Part shown: positions 53,486 through 64,000 of the stretch, in pieces
How the letters are laid out: the number at the start of each line of letters is the position of its first letter
Position numbering within the stretch: the first letter of the stretch is position 1
Assembly: GCF_022682495.2 (NCBI RefSeq)
Contig: NC_071397.1
Coordinates: 11,809,082 to 11,873,081 of the forward strand
Direction of reading: 5' to 3'
Source of the DNA: Desmodus rotundus
Lineage: Eukaryota > Chordata > Mammalia > Chiroptera > Phyllostomidae
DNA: 64,000 nucleotides
Notes under the pieces: generated by a model
Databases searched by the model: none
Told to the model about the DNA's origin: nothing
The model's input: only the letters and a program-made list of their open reading frames with translations
Made by a program: the position numbers and the translations under genes

Positions 53486-53605
53486 GAGCCTCACAATAAT
53501 CCTCTGAAGTAGGCGTTATGATTCCCAGTTTATAGTTAAAAAACCGAGGCCCAGAGACGTTAAATACCTTTTCTAAGGTCACAGAGCCAGTAAGAAGGGA
53601 CCTTA
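53486..53605 (-). repeat. MIR SINE, antisense
   Basis: It shows 'cctcacaataatcctctgaa', 'gattcccagtttatagttaa', 'ccgaggcccagagacgttaa' and 'tctaaggtcacagagccagt', in antisense MIR order. Confidence 0.85.
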
Positions 53606-53847
53606 GAATTCCAAAGGGGCAGGTTCTGTTTGCTTTTTCAAAATTAGCATGGCCTGGCCACAGGGCAAGGAAGCCAGCCTCTCTTTTCCTTTTCTCCCAG
53701 TCTTCACCCCGTTCTACCCTTTTTTCTTTACTCTAACCCACAAGATTTCTATCGCCAGTCTTCTGGATGCTTGCAAAACCAAATCCCTCCAGGTTAGGGC
53801 TGAGGAGGAGTTATCTGCAAAACGTTTTGGAAGAAAGGATGCCTTAG

Positions 53848-54062
53848 AGCTTGCTATCCAATACAGTAGCCATATAGCACTGTCCAAATCTAAATAAAAC
53901 TAAATAATATTAATAAGTTTAAATAAATTTACAATGCAGTCTGCCAGCCACACTAACCACATTTCACGTGCTCAAGAGCCACACATGGCCGATGGCTACT
54001 GTGTTCAATGGCACAGGAATAGGGTATTTGCATTATTGTGGGAAGTTCTATTGGACGCTGTG
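53848..54062. mobile_element. hAT-type MITE remnant
   Basis: The left end 'gctatccaatacagtagcca' and the complement of the right end 'cagcgtccaatagaacttcc' form an imperfect inverted pair. The interior has an AT-rich 'taaataatattaataagttt' core and 'gatggctactgtgttcaatg'. It resembles a common mammalian MITE with GTCCAATAGAA termini; I am not sure of its Repbase name. Confidence 0.6.
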
Positions 54063-54082
54063 CCTTTAGAGAATAAATATAT

Positions 54083-54337
54083 AAGAATCTCACTTTTTAA
54101 AATAGATCTTATTTATTTACTTTTAGAGAAAGGGGAAGGGAGGGAGAAAGTGAGGGAGAGAAACATCCATGTGCAAGAGACACCTCGATCAGTTGCTTCT
54201 CGTGCAGCCCCCACTGGGGACCTGGCCCTCAACCCAGGCCTGAGCCCTGACCAGGAATCGAACTGGTGACCTTTCGGTTTGCAGGCCAGCACGCAATCTA
54301 CTGAGCCACGCCAGCCAGGGCAAGAATCTCATTTTTT
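54083..54337 (-). repeat. Ves-type bat SINE with target-site duplication
   Basis: Minus-strand SINE body about 54098-54321, ending 'gagccacgccagccagggc'. Flanking repeats are 54083-54097 (aagaatctcactttt) and 54322-54336 (aagaatctcattttt), with one mismatch. The middle has an extra 'gagacacctcgatcagttgc' phrase not present in the other Ves copies, so it belongs to a different subfamily. Confidence 0.94.
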
Positions 54338-54454
54338 TTATAACTAGTACTATTGCTAGTTTTATTAATCCTTTTAATGGTAATTGAGATACTTATTTTC
54401 TCCAAATCTTTCTCAGAGGTAAAATAATAGACCATATATTTACAGTACTTAGTG

Positions 54455-54640
54455 GTTTACAAACTGCATTCACATACTTGATCTTATTTAATGCAAGAGC
54501 CTTGCAAAGCATGGTAGGTGATGATGTTAGAGGTAAAGTAATACAGGTTCAGAAAGGTTAAGCAACTTGGCCAAGGTTCTATAAACAGTAACTGGAAGAG
54601 CCAGGATTTCAACACAGGTTCTCTCATTGTGCACTTTCTG
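54455..54640 (-). repeat. MIR SINE, antisense
   Basis: It shows 'cttgatcttatttaatgcaa', 'aggttcagaaaggttaagca', 'acttggccaaggttctataa' and 'agccaggatttcaacacagg', in antisense MIR order. Confidence 0.85.
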
Positions 54641-55069
54641 CAGGAGAATTTGTGTATACAAAGCCTGGAATTATCCCGAGGCAAAATTATTAAGTCAAAA
54701 GTGATTCGCCAGCGTTCTTGGGGGGACTGTGCCTGTCAGGGTTTCTTGTTTAGGCCGTCAGGCTTCCCATTAGGTCTCGCCACTAACAGATACTTTGTTT
54801 TCTTTCCAAAGTTGTCGGGGGCTTTTGTAATTATTTTATTATTAAGAATACAGTTTATGTAGGTATATATTTATTAATTGGAAAATTACCTTTTCGAATT
54901 AGTTTATAATGAGAACGATTATGTTTATTGTCACTTAGACAAGTGGTAAATAAAAAGATCAATGAAGAAAAGTAACTTTTCAGAACTAGGTGTGATGTAG
55001 GGTACATGTACACCGAAAGGTAGCCAATGATACCTAGTCAGGCATGACGTATGAAGAGCAATTCCCTGG

Positions 55070-55400
55070 CTCACTCATTTATTTATCTAATATAAAATAC
55101 TACCATCCACTGTTTTCTAGACTCTGGAGATAGTAACAAAGGCAGATAAACAGCAAACCTATAATAAAATAAATAACATAATATCAGGTTGTGATGGTGC
55201 TTTGTAAAAACAAAAAGCGAAGAGGAGAGATAGATGGTGATGGAGTAGGTGGGGATACTGTTTTAGATAGGGTTGCTAAGAAAGACCTTTTTGAAGACAC
55301 TCACTTGAATGGAAACCTGAAGAACGGAGTAAACAAGCCAAGGCCCTGGGGGAAACTGCTCTGCTGACAGAGCCAGACAGCACAGGCCCTGAGGAAGCCA
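55070..55400 (+). repeat. L2 LINE fragment
   Basis: It shows 'ctcactcatttatttatcta', 'tagactctggagatagtaac', 'tgaatggaaacctgaagaac' and 'aacaagccaaggccctgggg', the usual order of L2 3' sequence. Confidence 0.65.
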
Positions 55401-57934
55401 CGTGCTCTGTTCTTCTTTTCTCACTAACGCAAACTGATCTGATATTTTCTACTGGATGCTGCTTTTTTTGTCCATTTTCCTACTTACAATGCCTATGCTT
55501 TGCTCTAGGGACAATGCGGAGGCTCTTGTGGTTGGCCTGTAGTGAGAGAGCTGGGGAGAGGTGGGAGATGGAGCCAGGACCAGGTGACGGGCCACTGGTC
55601 AGTAGTCGGCTGTGGAGGCCTTCAGATTCGATGCTGACGTGATGGGGGAAGCCCTAGGTGGTGCTGCGTGGAGCACATGAGCTACCTTAGGCTTTATTTG
55701 TTATTTTTTGGGTAAAAATCTGATTATTCAAGTTAATTACCATCAAGGATTATGCAATGATGCTATAGTTTTCTTACCAAACAGAAACAGACTGTGTGTA
55801 ACAGTGAACTCCGCAAAACTGGAGCCAAAGCCTTTTCAGATCTTCAGAAAAATTAACAGAATTTTGCAATAAATATTGTTTATCTGGATTATCTTCATCT
55901 GGAAGTTAACTTTTCACCGCATCTACTCCATTTTTTTAAACCATTTTAAAGTAACTTGCAGACCTCACGACCCTTCACACCTAAAAACTTCATCAGCTGT
56001 ATCCAAATACCATGCCCATACCCAGGAAACTTTGATTAAATAATATTATGCATAATTATTTCAGTATCAAAATATTACTATATGAATTGCATGGTAAATA
56101 TACTAAATAGTAATATATTAAATTTATTAATTTTTTCCAGTAATGGTCTTTACAGCTACTCAGAAATAATTCCAGGATTCAGTCAAGGGCCACATATTGC
56201 ACTAGCTGCCATCAGCTTGAATATGGGGGAAGTCAGAGGACCCTTTTGGGAAGAACTTAGGGGAGAAGCAGGAGAGGGTTTGAGAAGGGAGATTGGAGCC
56301 AGATAAGGGGGACTTTAGGTGCAGAGCTAGTGATTTGGGGCCACAGAAAGCCAGTGAAAGCTTTTAACGGTGGCCCATTAAAGGCAGTGTTTTAGGCTGG
56401 TCTGTCTGGCTGCTGAGTGCACAGGGGACTCAGCTGGGGATGCCTTTGGCATAGAAATGCACAGAATGGTTACACCAGCTTCCATTCTCATCCTTTCCGG
56501 GCCCCACCCACTCCTTCCTCATTCTGGTTTCCAAAGCAAAGGTGCCATTTCTGATTCTTCTCCTCTGCTTCTGACTTTGCCTCTACCCTTTGTTTCTCTT
56601 CTTGCTTCTTTCCCTCTGACTTCCCTCTGCTGCGCTTCCCTTCAGATCTTTCGCCTGCACTGTGGAGTTGAGTGAGAGGGAAGTTGAGGGTCCTCGTCAG
56701 GAAGGAGGAGGCTCTGCAGTGGGGTGGAGGACACCGGGCGGGGTTTGCTCCAGTTAGAGCAGTTCTTTCCCAGAACCTGGAGGGGAAAAAGCAAAATTGC
56801 TGAACCCAGGAAGTTTGCAGTTCACAGTTTTAACCCAGCTTCCCGCCTCTGCAAAGTTCTTCCTTACTTTCCCCCTTGTTCCTGTAGGCTCCCTTCCACA
56901 GCTAGGACTCTGGAGAGTAAGAAAGCTCCAGACTTTTTCGTCCTCACTGTTGAACTGTGGTTTCCCCGTGTCCTTGCCAGGCCTGTCAGGGCCTCCAAGT
57001 GACAGTTACCTTATGGGGTAAAGGGATAATGGCTATTGCTTTTAAGGGCAGGGTAGGAAACTCTGGTCAACAGGTGGGGTCTTAGGTGGGCATAGTAGCC
57101 ATAACCTTCTGGGAGAGGCTTTGCCTCTGTGGTTTGGTCTGAGAAGTGGCCCAGGCTGGAAATATAGCCCTGGCTGGTGGAGGAACAACATGGCAAGCAA
57201 GCCTTGAGCAGGAGAAATTTGTGGGAACCTCTCAAGGTAAACTGGCTACTTGGCTGCTTCTTATTGTGATACCTGTTCTTGCAAATGCTGGTAAATGTTA
57301 ACAACTGGCTTGGAAGGAAGGAAGGAAGGAAGGAAGGGAGGAAGGAAGGAAGGAAGGCAGGCCCTTATTTGTAGTTTGCCAATTTCTGTGGTGAAAATAC
57401 TCCCACCAGGGCCAAGTTCAAGCTACCAATAAAACATCACCAAAGCCAGAGCAGAGTTCAGAAGTGATGGGCACAGTTGGCTCCCAAACCATGAGAACCG
57501 GCTCCAGCGCTCCTTTTCTTCCTGCCTCTGCAAGTGCCTGCCAACCTTCTTCAGGGGCCGCCTGGAGATCCTAGAGCCCCTTCGTCACCTCTGAGCCCGA
57601 GTAGAAATCACAACTGCATTTTTTTTTTAGATTACACTTGGGAACAGCTGTCCTTCGGGGGTCTGTTGCTGAAGTCGGAAGGGTTGCGGTTTCAGGCTTG
57701 GTAATTCCATCACAAGCTGTAACTGTTCATTGAAATATGTGTGCTGGTCGCCATTATAAATGGTCCACGGGTCTTCAGTCCTGAAGGGAGAGCCCCGATT
57801 GTAAGCTTTGGCAACACAATGGAAAAGAATTAGCTAAATACAAAGGTAAAGGAGAAAACCTGGCTTATGATGAAGGTTCTCGTGCTTGGTAAGGGCCCCC
57901 TGCAGACATCATTTCACTGAGAAATACGAGGTGG
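55401..57934. other. Intergenic stretch with GGAA microsatellite
   Basis: No gene is seen. An AT-rich patch is at 56035-56140. An L2-like piece lies at about 56325-56430 ('cacagaaagccagtgaaagc'). A pyrimidine-rich tract is at 56480-56660, and a (GGAA)n repeat at 57312-57357 is listed separately. Confidence 0.5.
57312..57357 (+). repeat. (GGAA)n microsatellite
   Basis: 46 bp of GGAA units interrupted once by GGGAG at 57336-57340. GGAA is the core of ETS-family binding sites. Confidence 0.95.
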
Positions 57935-58140
57935 AATATGGATAGTGCAAGCCTTTGAAATTAGGTGGATGTGATTTGAATCGTTCGTTGACTGTGGACA
58001 ATTATTAACCTGTTTGAACTTGGTTCTCATATTTCTGTGTGAGATCATGGTGAAGATTACCTGAGATAATGTAAATAATGTATACAACGTGTGAAAACAC
58101 ATACACAGTGCCAGCATAGTGTCTGGCTCAGAATAGGTGG
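57935..58140 (+). repeat. MIR SINE
   Basis: It shows 'ttaggtggatgtgatttgaa', 'gttgactgtggacaattatt', 'aacctgtttgaacttggttc', 'gattacctgagataatgtaa' and 'agcatagtgtctggctcaga', in MIR order. Confidence 0.8.
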
Positions 58141-61025
58141 TTTATTCTAGATACCTCCCCTGTGAAGAGCAACGACCTTGGGTGTGTAAGGAAGTCACCC
58201 TTAAGCAGCTATCCTTCATCAAGAGAACCTGAGAGGAACTAACTGGAAAAGGTAGATGGAGGAAGACCCAGCCTGACGGAAGGACTTGGAAGGCCTGAGC
58301 ACGAGCCAGAACAGTAAGCAAGTCCCGCAGCTGAGAGTCCATAACAGCCGTGAAACCGGGGCCTTATTAGTCACCTCTGCTCCAGCTGGTGGCTTGGGCT
58401 GCCTTTGCAATCAAATGTATTGGTCAGAGCACCAGATGGTTGATTTCTGAGGGGAAATTGAGGAGGAAAATCCCCATAAGTTTGCCAAGCACAATACAAA
58501 TAAAGAACTCTGCATATAGCGTGGGTAATTAGCTATAGATCCATTAAAGGGAATTTCCTACAATCTTAGAGTCTGTAGAAACTAATCACGGTCAGGCCAT
58601 CCCTTTGATATTCTGTGACTGAGACTGAAGGGATACAGGAGCAGCATGTTGGCTTAGAATGAAATATGACATTTCATAAGCCAAGCAAAACAGGAAGAAC
58701 AGATGAAGAACTAGAGAAAAGCCAAAAAGGGTAAGCAGGAAAACACCCCTGGAACCACGAGCCAGTGAGGGTTAGGTCTGAAATGACAGAAGATCTGAGC
58801 TCCAGAGCGTCCAAGTGTTACTGCAGGAGCCCATTAGCAACACAAGCATCGAGCCTGCGGACCTGGTGAGGGATATTCATGAATAACGGAAGCAGGTGGC
58901 CTAGAAACAGAAACGCCTTCCCTCCCAGGGTACTCCTGGGCAGTCTAGTGTGTCTGGGATCAGGACAAACTTGAAGCCACCAGGACACGTCTCACAGTGC
59001 ACCCCTTGGGCACGCCAGCCCGACCTTGGGCACGCACCTCCCTGCGGAGTGACAGCACCCTGCGGGTGTGTACCACCTCCAAGTGCTCCTTGTACTAAGT
59101 GCTGCTCATGGAGCTTTGCTCCCTCACAGTGAAGGATATGGACCTGAGGGTGGGCGGGGCTTGGAGAAACCACGTGTGGAGAAAAAATACCATCTACTTA
59201 ACTCAGGTAGATTGGGGGGTTCCTGAGCACCAGCTGCAGACCCATAATGAGGGAGAACCAATGGGTGAAGAAGGGAGAGAAACAGGCAGGGTGAGTTAGA
59301 AACCTGCTGGTTCCATCTGGGAAACTGAGTGAAGAGCACATTCTCCATCAGGATCCTGGGTTCTCGGCACTGCCCCACCCTGGCTCACCTTGCTAACGAG
59401 GGCAAGGCCCTTCACGGTCTTGAGGCTTTAGCTTGCATACTAGCAGAACGGTGATGGTGCTAGCCCCAACAGCTTCCAAGTTCCTGTCTAGTCCCCTAGT
59501 TCTTGTATTTTATCACGGCCAGTGCCAAGGCTGACTTCTGAGGAGGGCATGGGTGGGCTGGGGTCCAATTGCTAATGTGGATGGGATGCACCAGCATCAT
59601 CGCCCCATCACCCAGCATTTGCCATTCTGTCGTTAGACCCAGCAGAGAATGGCTCTAGTCTGGGACACCACACCATACAGCAAAGGCACATGTTGCTGAA
59701 TAATCCTTGGTTTCCCATTGAATCTGGGTTAGGTGTCAGGACGCTCAACGGCATTGCAGGCAGCATTGAGATGAGCAGTGTGCCCAGGCATTTGGCCGAG
59801 CTCTTCTGTTTGGACTGGGCAAAGGGGACCAGGGAAGAGTGTAGCTTGGGAGTGACTCCTGCTGTTCAGAGAGCATCTGGGACCCTCACAGATGGCTTGT
59901 CATGAGACACTTACACGCTTATCCACTGCCTCCTTGCTCATGGGGCTGGTCAGTCCTGAAACAATGTTGCTTCCCTTGTAACAGGAAAATAATAATATTT
60001 GCCCTGCCTTCATTTCAGGATTCCAGGGAAGTGCCTGGAAAAATACCAAGTGCCATGCAACTATAAAGCTATTAATAATGTTGCTATTATACATTTTGAT
60101 TGATGAGACTTTGATAAAGGGAAAAGCTACTCCCCTCCTTCCTCCACAAGACCTGTTCCCAAAAGTACCTCTCAGTCCACACTCCAAAGACATTTCTTGC
60201 AACCACATCTTAGTGCGGTTCACCCAATAAAAAGCTCCTTTGGCTCCAAGTGGGCATGAAAGTTCATCACAACATTTGCCATCAATAAAAAACCAATTCC
60301 TTCCATATGAAAAGCATTACAGCTGTCGAATGGTTATTGAGTGATGATACCTGAATAATGGGGATACAGGAACAGGGAAATGTACAAAGGGAAACTTCAC
60401 AGGGACGCCAACTTGTAAAGACAGAAATGCTGCTATCAGAGGGAATTAGTTAAGTAGAGTGGAGCACTTTGGCCTTCACCAGGCAGGAAAGACGAGGGAG
60501 CAGGAGAGCTGGGAGGTGGAGAAAAGCAACAGGTAGCAACGAGAGGATCAGCGCTACTTGGTCAATGAGTCACAGATGAGGGTGATGGCAGGTAACCGTT
60601 ACAGCCCACACAGACCATGGCTGCATTATGGCCAGCCCCCTCAGTCCAGGAACTTGTCAACAATTATTTTTTGGAAAATTCTGTCCCAACAGTCTCTGCA
60701 TTTATAATTAGAGCTCTCCTGGCCATACAGGATCCCTGGAGCTCATTTGAGCCACATCCATGCAGGAGAGGTGGGAAGCAGGGCCAGAACACCAGAGCAG
60801 CTATCTTTGAGGCCCCCTTAGAGAAGGTAAGCCTTTCTCAGAAAACCGAGAGCCTTCCTGGCCCAGGGCATCCTGTGTGCTCCTCAGTGCAGCTCTTCCC
60901 TCTGCCACTCATCCACCTTCTGGTCTGCCACACATGCTCACATCTACTGCTCACCCTGTGGCCATTCCTGGCTGGCCAACAGGAATGTGGCCCCGGTGGT
61001 GGATGAAGAACAATGCTCTGTGGAA
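58141..61025. other. Intergenic stretch without recognised features
   Basis: No repeat or gene is recognised. The 129-codon + strand frame at 60617-61006 has no domain I know and no conserved-looking context. Confidence 0.5.
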
Positions 61026-61029
61026 GAGC

Positions 61030-61130
61030 TGGGGTTGAGCATGCCTTTATCCACTGCCTGGCGGGCTTGGGGCAAGTCGCTTAGCTTTTCCGCCTCAGTT
61101 ACTTCATCATCTAAGTAGAAAGGATCCCTC
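61030..61130 (+). repeat. MIR SINE fragment
   Basis: It shows 'tggggcaagtcgcttagctt', 'ttccgcctcagttacttcat' and 'catctaagtagaaagg', the MIR core. Confidence 0.65.
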
Positions 61131-62784
61131 CCTCATGATTCAGGGTGAGGAGCAGAGGGGATCAAGTGGCGACTGTTCCGTGTAAATTGCTATACACTCT
61201 TGAGTTAGCGTGACTCCTGGTGTGATGGGACAGTCCCTGTTTAGAACTGTCGTCCTGATGAAACCATTAATGTGGCCCCCTTTTATTCTCAGAAGTGTCC
61301 TGGTTTAGGCAATAAACCGCGTCACCCTGGGCATTGTACTTATTGGCAGATGGAAATCTGGAGAGATGAAATGAAGCTGGGAACTCTCTCTCTGAAGACC
61401 CCCAAATCCTCAGAATCCTTGTCCCTTCCTCCGCTGTTGCAGAGCAGAAATTCATCTGACTCGCTTTCAAAATAAAAATTATTCAGTTAGTCCATTAAAA
61501 GAAATAACAGCCCTGTTTTAATTTCAGCAACGGCCTTGGGATGAAAAGACTACTAATTACTCTAACCAACCAAGCACATTAAGTGCACATGTTTAAACGA
61601 ATATTAAAATACCATCAATCTTGGTCCTGAAGTTCTCGAGATGCTGGAATGCATAAACATTTGGTGGAAGAGATTGTGACTTCAGAGAAAACACAAACCA
61701 AGCTGCCTGTTTGTTTGTGTGGCTGCCGACTTGTGCAGAAACAACCAAGAGACATGGAAAGACATGAGGCTGGCTCCCTAGTTCATGTTTCCAATTATTG
61801 CCCAGAAGACACAGAACAAAGAAGCTCCTATTTATAGCCAAGTCAAAAGAAGGAAGGGGGTGAAGAAGCTTAGACATGAGAAAACACAATCCGCTACTGG
61901 CATTAATGAAATAAAATAAAACTGTAGTTTATCATAAGAACAAACAATGTTCAGGGAAAATGACTTCTTGCACGTCCTGATTCCATGTACAAGGTTCTCT
62001 ACAAACACTTCGCTACCGGTGATGAGAGCTGGGTGGAGCAGATGGGCTGTGATGGAAGCTAGGTCTTCAGCAGGGTGGGCATCGAAGCTTTGGGGCTGGG
62101 ACGTGCCTCTGGACCTGTAACTGGGAAGCCATAAAAGTCACATTTCTTTGTTTCATTGAGCGCACACTAACCCTGGGTCATTTCTCAGGGCTCAGACTTC
62201 AGGGAGCAGGGGATGATGCTCAAGGACAAAGTTAGCCACTCAGAAAGGATTCTGGTTAATAATGTACAAGTGGTCTCCAGGCTCAGAACCCCGTCTCATT
62301 TTGGAATAGAGAAAATGTTGGTGAGGGCAGCCTCGGGGCACCGTCCTCGGCATCTGAGAGCTGCTGTGTCTGTCGCCTTAGGAGAGGGCGCCTGCCCTGT
62401 CTTATGGGTTGACCTCCCTCCTTCCCGTGTCTCTTCCCCTCCTCCTCTGCCCATCTACTCTTTCACTTATTTATTATTTAGTTTTTTGAGAACTAAAATA
62501 ATTTTTGACTTGTGCTCCATGCTGCGGTGAAGAAGCACAGTTTCTTGCCTGGGAGATCTTACAGTCTTGTGCAGAGACAAAACTCCCCTCCTGACATTTT
62601 TTTCTGATCGCTGTAACGTAATTGCCATAGTAGCCCAGGCGTATCCTTTCTGAATTTGTGAAGATTTTACTTTTCCTCTATTTTTTTGATCTTTTCTTCT
62701 CATTACATTTCCACTAGTGCATCTCCAGAAATAGAAGCCTCTCTTTATTGTCTCTTACTAAAAAATAACTTTAAAAATAATTAT
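61131..62784. other. Intergenic stretch without recognised features
   Basis: Nothing is recognised. A possible CTCF-like GAGAGGGCGCC lies at about 62383-62393 but departs from the consensus at several positions. Confidence 0.45.
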
Positions 62785-62960
62785 TAAGTTAGTACACTGG
62801 CCAAGCCCTGTGCTAAATAATTTCCATGGCATCATTCCATCTAACCTTCATGCTAAACCTTTATAAGTCTGTGGTTGCCACCCCATTTTACAGATGAGGA
62901 AACTAGAGCTCAGAGAGATTAAGTGGCTTACTTGCTCAGGTCCCACAAATGGCATCCTCG
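62785..62960 (-). repeat. MIR SINE, antisense
   Basis: It shows 'gccaagccctgtgctaaata', 'ccaccccattttacagatga', 'ggaaactagagctcagagag' and 'attaagtggcttacttgctc'. It has an intact 'cattttacagatga' motif, the same one used as the exon 7 acceptor in RUNX2. Confidence 0.9.
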
Positions 62961-64000
62961 AGGGTCTGGGAAATGGCCAGTGTGATACCATCCTGGTAGT
63001 GCCAGAAATGATGATAAAGGTGCTTCCATTTGCAGGTAATTGGCTCCTTGCCTTCTGGAGCTTAGGATCTCATATCTTAGGATAGTGTGGCTCCAGGAAG
63101 AACCTGCCCTAGGGCACAGAGGCTGTGCCTGCCAGCCCCATGCCATGGCCTGTGGCATAATTAGGGTACTGCCCTCTCACTTCAAACAATTTATCTGGAA
63201 TTCTAAGGTCATCCAGATCGTCTAATATTGTGGACTGGGTTTAGGGAAGGTCCTTGGAGAATATGCAAATGAGGTGTTTTTTTTCCATTCCAATCAAATT
63301 GGCTTGTGTTCTGGGGACTCTAAAGGCTATCGAGGTGCTTCATTCCCTGCTATGTCACATTCTCAAAGAAAGATATCAAGGAGGGAGTTACTGTTATTTG
63401 TAACACTCCAGGATGTCCAATAAGTGAGTCTTTTGCTGTCCAGATAGAGATTCTCTGGAGTTGGCTCAGGCTAGGAATGAATCCTGGAGGAGCAGACTAG
63501 AACAGGTGTTATCATCGCCATTCATTAGGTGGTTTTTGCCTCTTGCTTCAAATTTAAGAACTCAATTGCTCTTATTAACCTTGACCTGTAGGAACAAGAA
63601 CAGTCAACAAATCCTATCATTTCTTTCCTTTTAGACTTATCCATTTATTCTCTCCCACCTTATCACGCTGATAAAGAAAAAGTCTCCTGATCTCTCAATT
63701 CATCTTGCAGTCTACCCCCAAATATTATTTTATTCCCAACGCCTTCCCTACTCAAGAATATACAGCACCCCACTGCCAAGTTTTAAGCATTTTCAGTCAC
63801 AAAAATAACACTTAACTAATGTCTCAGATTTAAACAATACTGAAGTGTATAGAGGAAAATCTCAGATCGATCCATCTAGCTAGCTAGCTATTTATCTTCA
63901 AGGCAGAGGATTTTTCTTTATTTTGAGAATTCTTTATTTTCTTTTTTAATGTTTAAAATGTTTACTAATATAAGTCATGCACATGCTAAATAAAAATTCA
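62961..64000. other. Intergenic end of window
   Basis: No gene or long repeat is seen. A short TAGC tetranucleotide run is at 63877-63890, and an octamer-like ATGCAAAT is at 63262-63269. Confidence 0.5.

Larger units (their letters stand above)
36641..64000. other. Intergenic region downstream of RUNX2
   Basis: I recognise no exon, RNA gene or conserved reading frame in these 27.4 kb. Open frames are short and overlap freely on both strands. The region holds three tRNA-derived SINEs, MIR and L2 fragments, two hAT-type remnants and several microsatellites. In human, CLIC5 is the next gene downstream, and none of it is visible here. Confidence 0.8.

Noticed and set aside
57312..57357. CRISPR-like repeat array
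   Set aside because: A simple tetranucleotide microsatellite without spacers, in a mammalian genome.
62383..62393. CTCF site
   Set aside because: GAGAGGGCGCC departs from the CTCF core at several important positions, and no second motif supports it.
63877..63890. TAGC tandem repeat as a structured element
   Set aside because: Only three to four tetranucleotide units; self-complementarity follows from the unit itself.
36641..64000. Exons of the next gene (CLIC5 in human order)
   Set aside because: No translated segment resembles a chloride intracellular channel/GST-fold protein, and the human distance is much larger than 27 kb.

Overview
The window is mammalian nuclear DNA, most likely from a bat of the Yangochiroptera (vespertilionid or a related family). 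Two things show this. First, spliced vertebrate coding exons are present. Second, there are several copies of the tRNA-derived Ves-type SINE typical of these bats, three of them flanked by nearly perfect 15-bp target-site duplications. Ancient mammalian repeats (MIR, L2, old L1, hAT-Charlie) fill much of the rest.

One gene is recognisable: the 3' end of RUNX2 on the + strand, the runt-domain transcription factor that drives osteoblast and hypertrophic chondrocyte differentiation. The runt DNA-binding domain lies upstream of the window. Present here are the end of intron 5 (1-911), exon 6 (912-1073, 162 bp), a 29.6-kb intron 6, the alternatively spliced exon 7 (30701-30766, 66 bp), a 1.6-kb intron 7, and exon 8 (32356 to about 36640). 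Exon 8 holds the PPPY motif, the C-terminal VWRPY co-repressor motif, the stop at 32832-32834 and a 3.8-kb 3' UTR ending at an AATAAA at 36617. All splice sites are GT/AG and all junctions are phase 1, so exon 7 can be included or skipped without changing frame. As far as I can recall the human protein, the encoded residues look identical to it.

The 3' UTR carries an AU-rich perfect hairpin just after the stop codon, and 8-mer seed matches for miR-205, miR-137, miR-338-3p, miR-204 and miR-30 plus a 7-mer for miR-23. From 36.6 kb to the end I see no gene. It is repeat-rich intergenic DNA; in human the next gene downstream is CLIC5, and nothing of it is visible here.

The points most worth a second look are these: exon 7 and its acceptor look like an exonised, antisense MIR-family SINE; a mariner-derived element at 21.6-22.1 kb carries an internal piece of a different (MER20-like hAT) element; a bat-type hAT MITE lies at 29.1-29.4 kb; a small CpG-dense block and an NRF1-like palindrome sit inside intron 6; and a perfect AU hairpin follows the stop codon. 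I found no sign of a novel multi-gene system, CRISPR array, operon or intact mobile-element gene.
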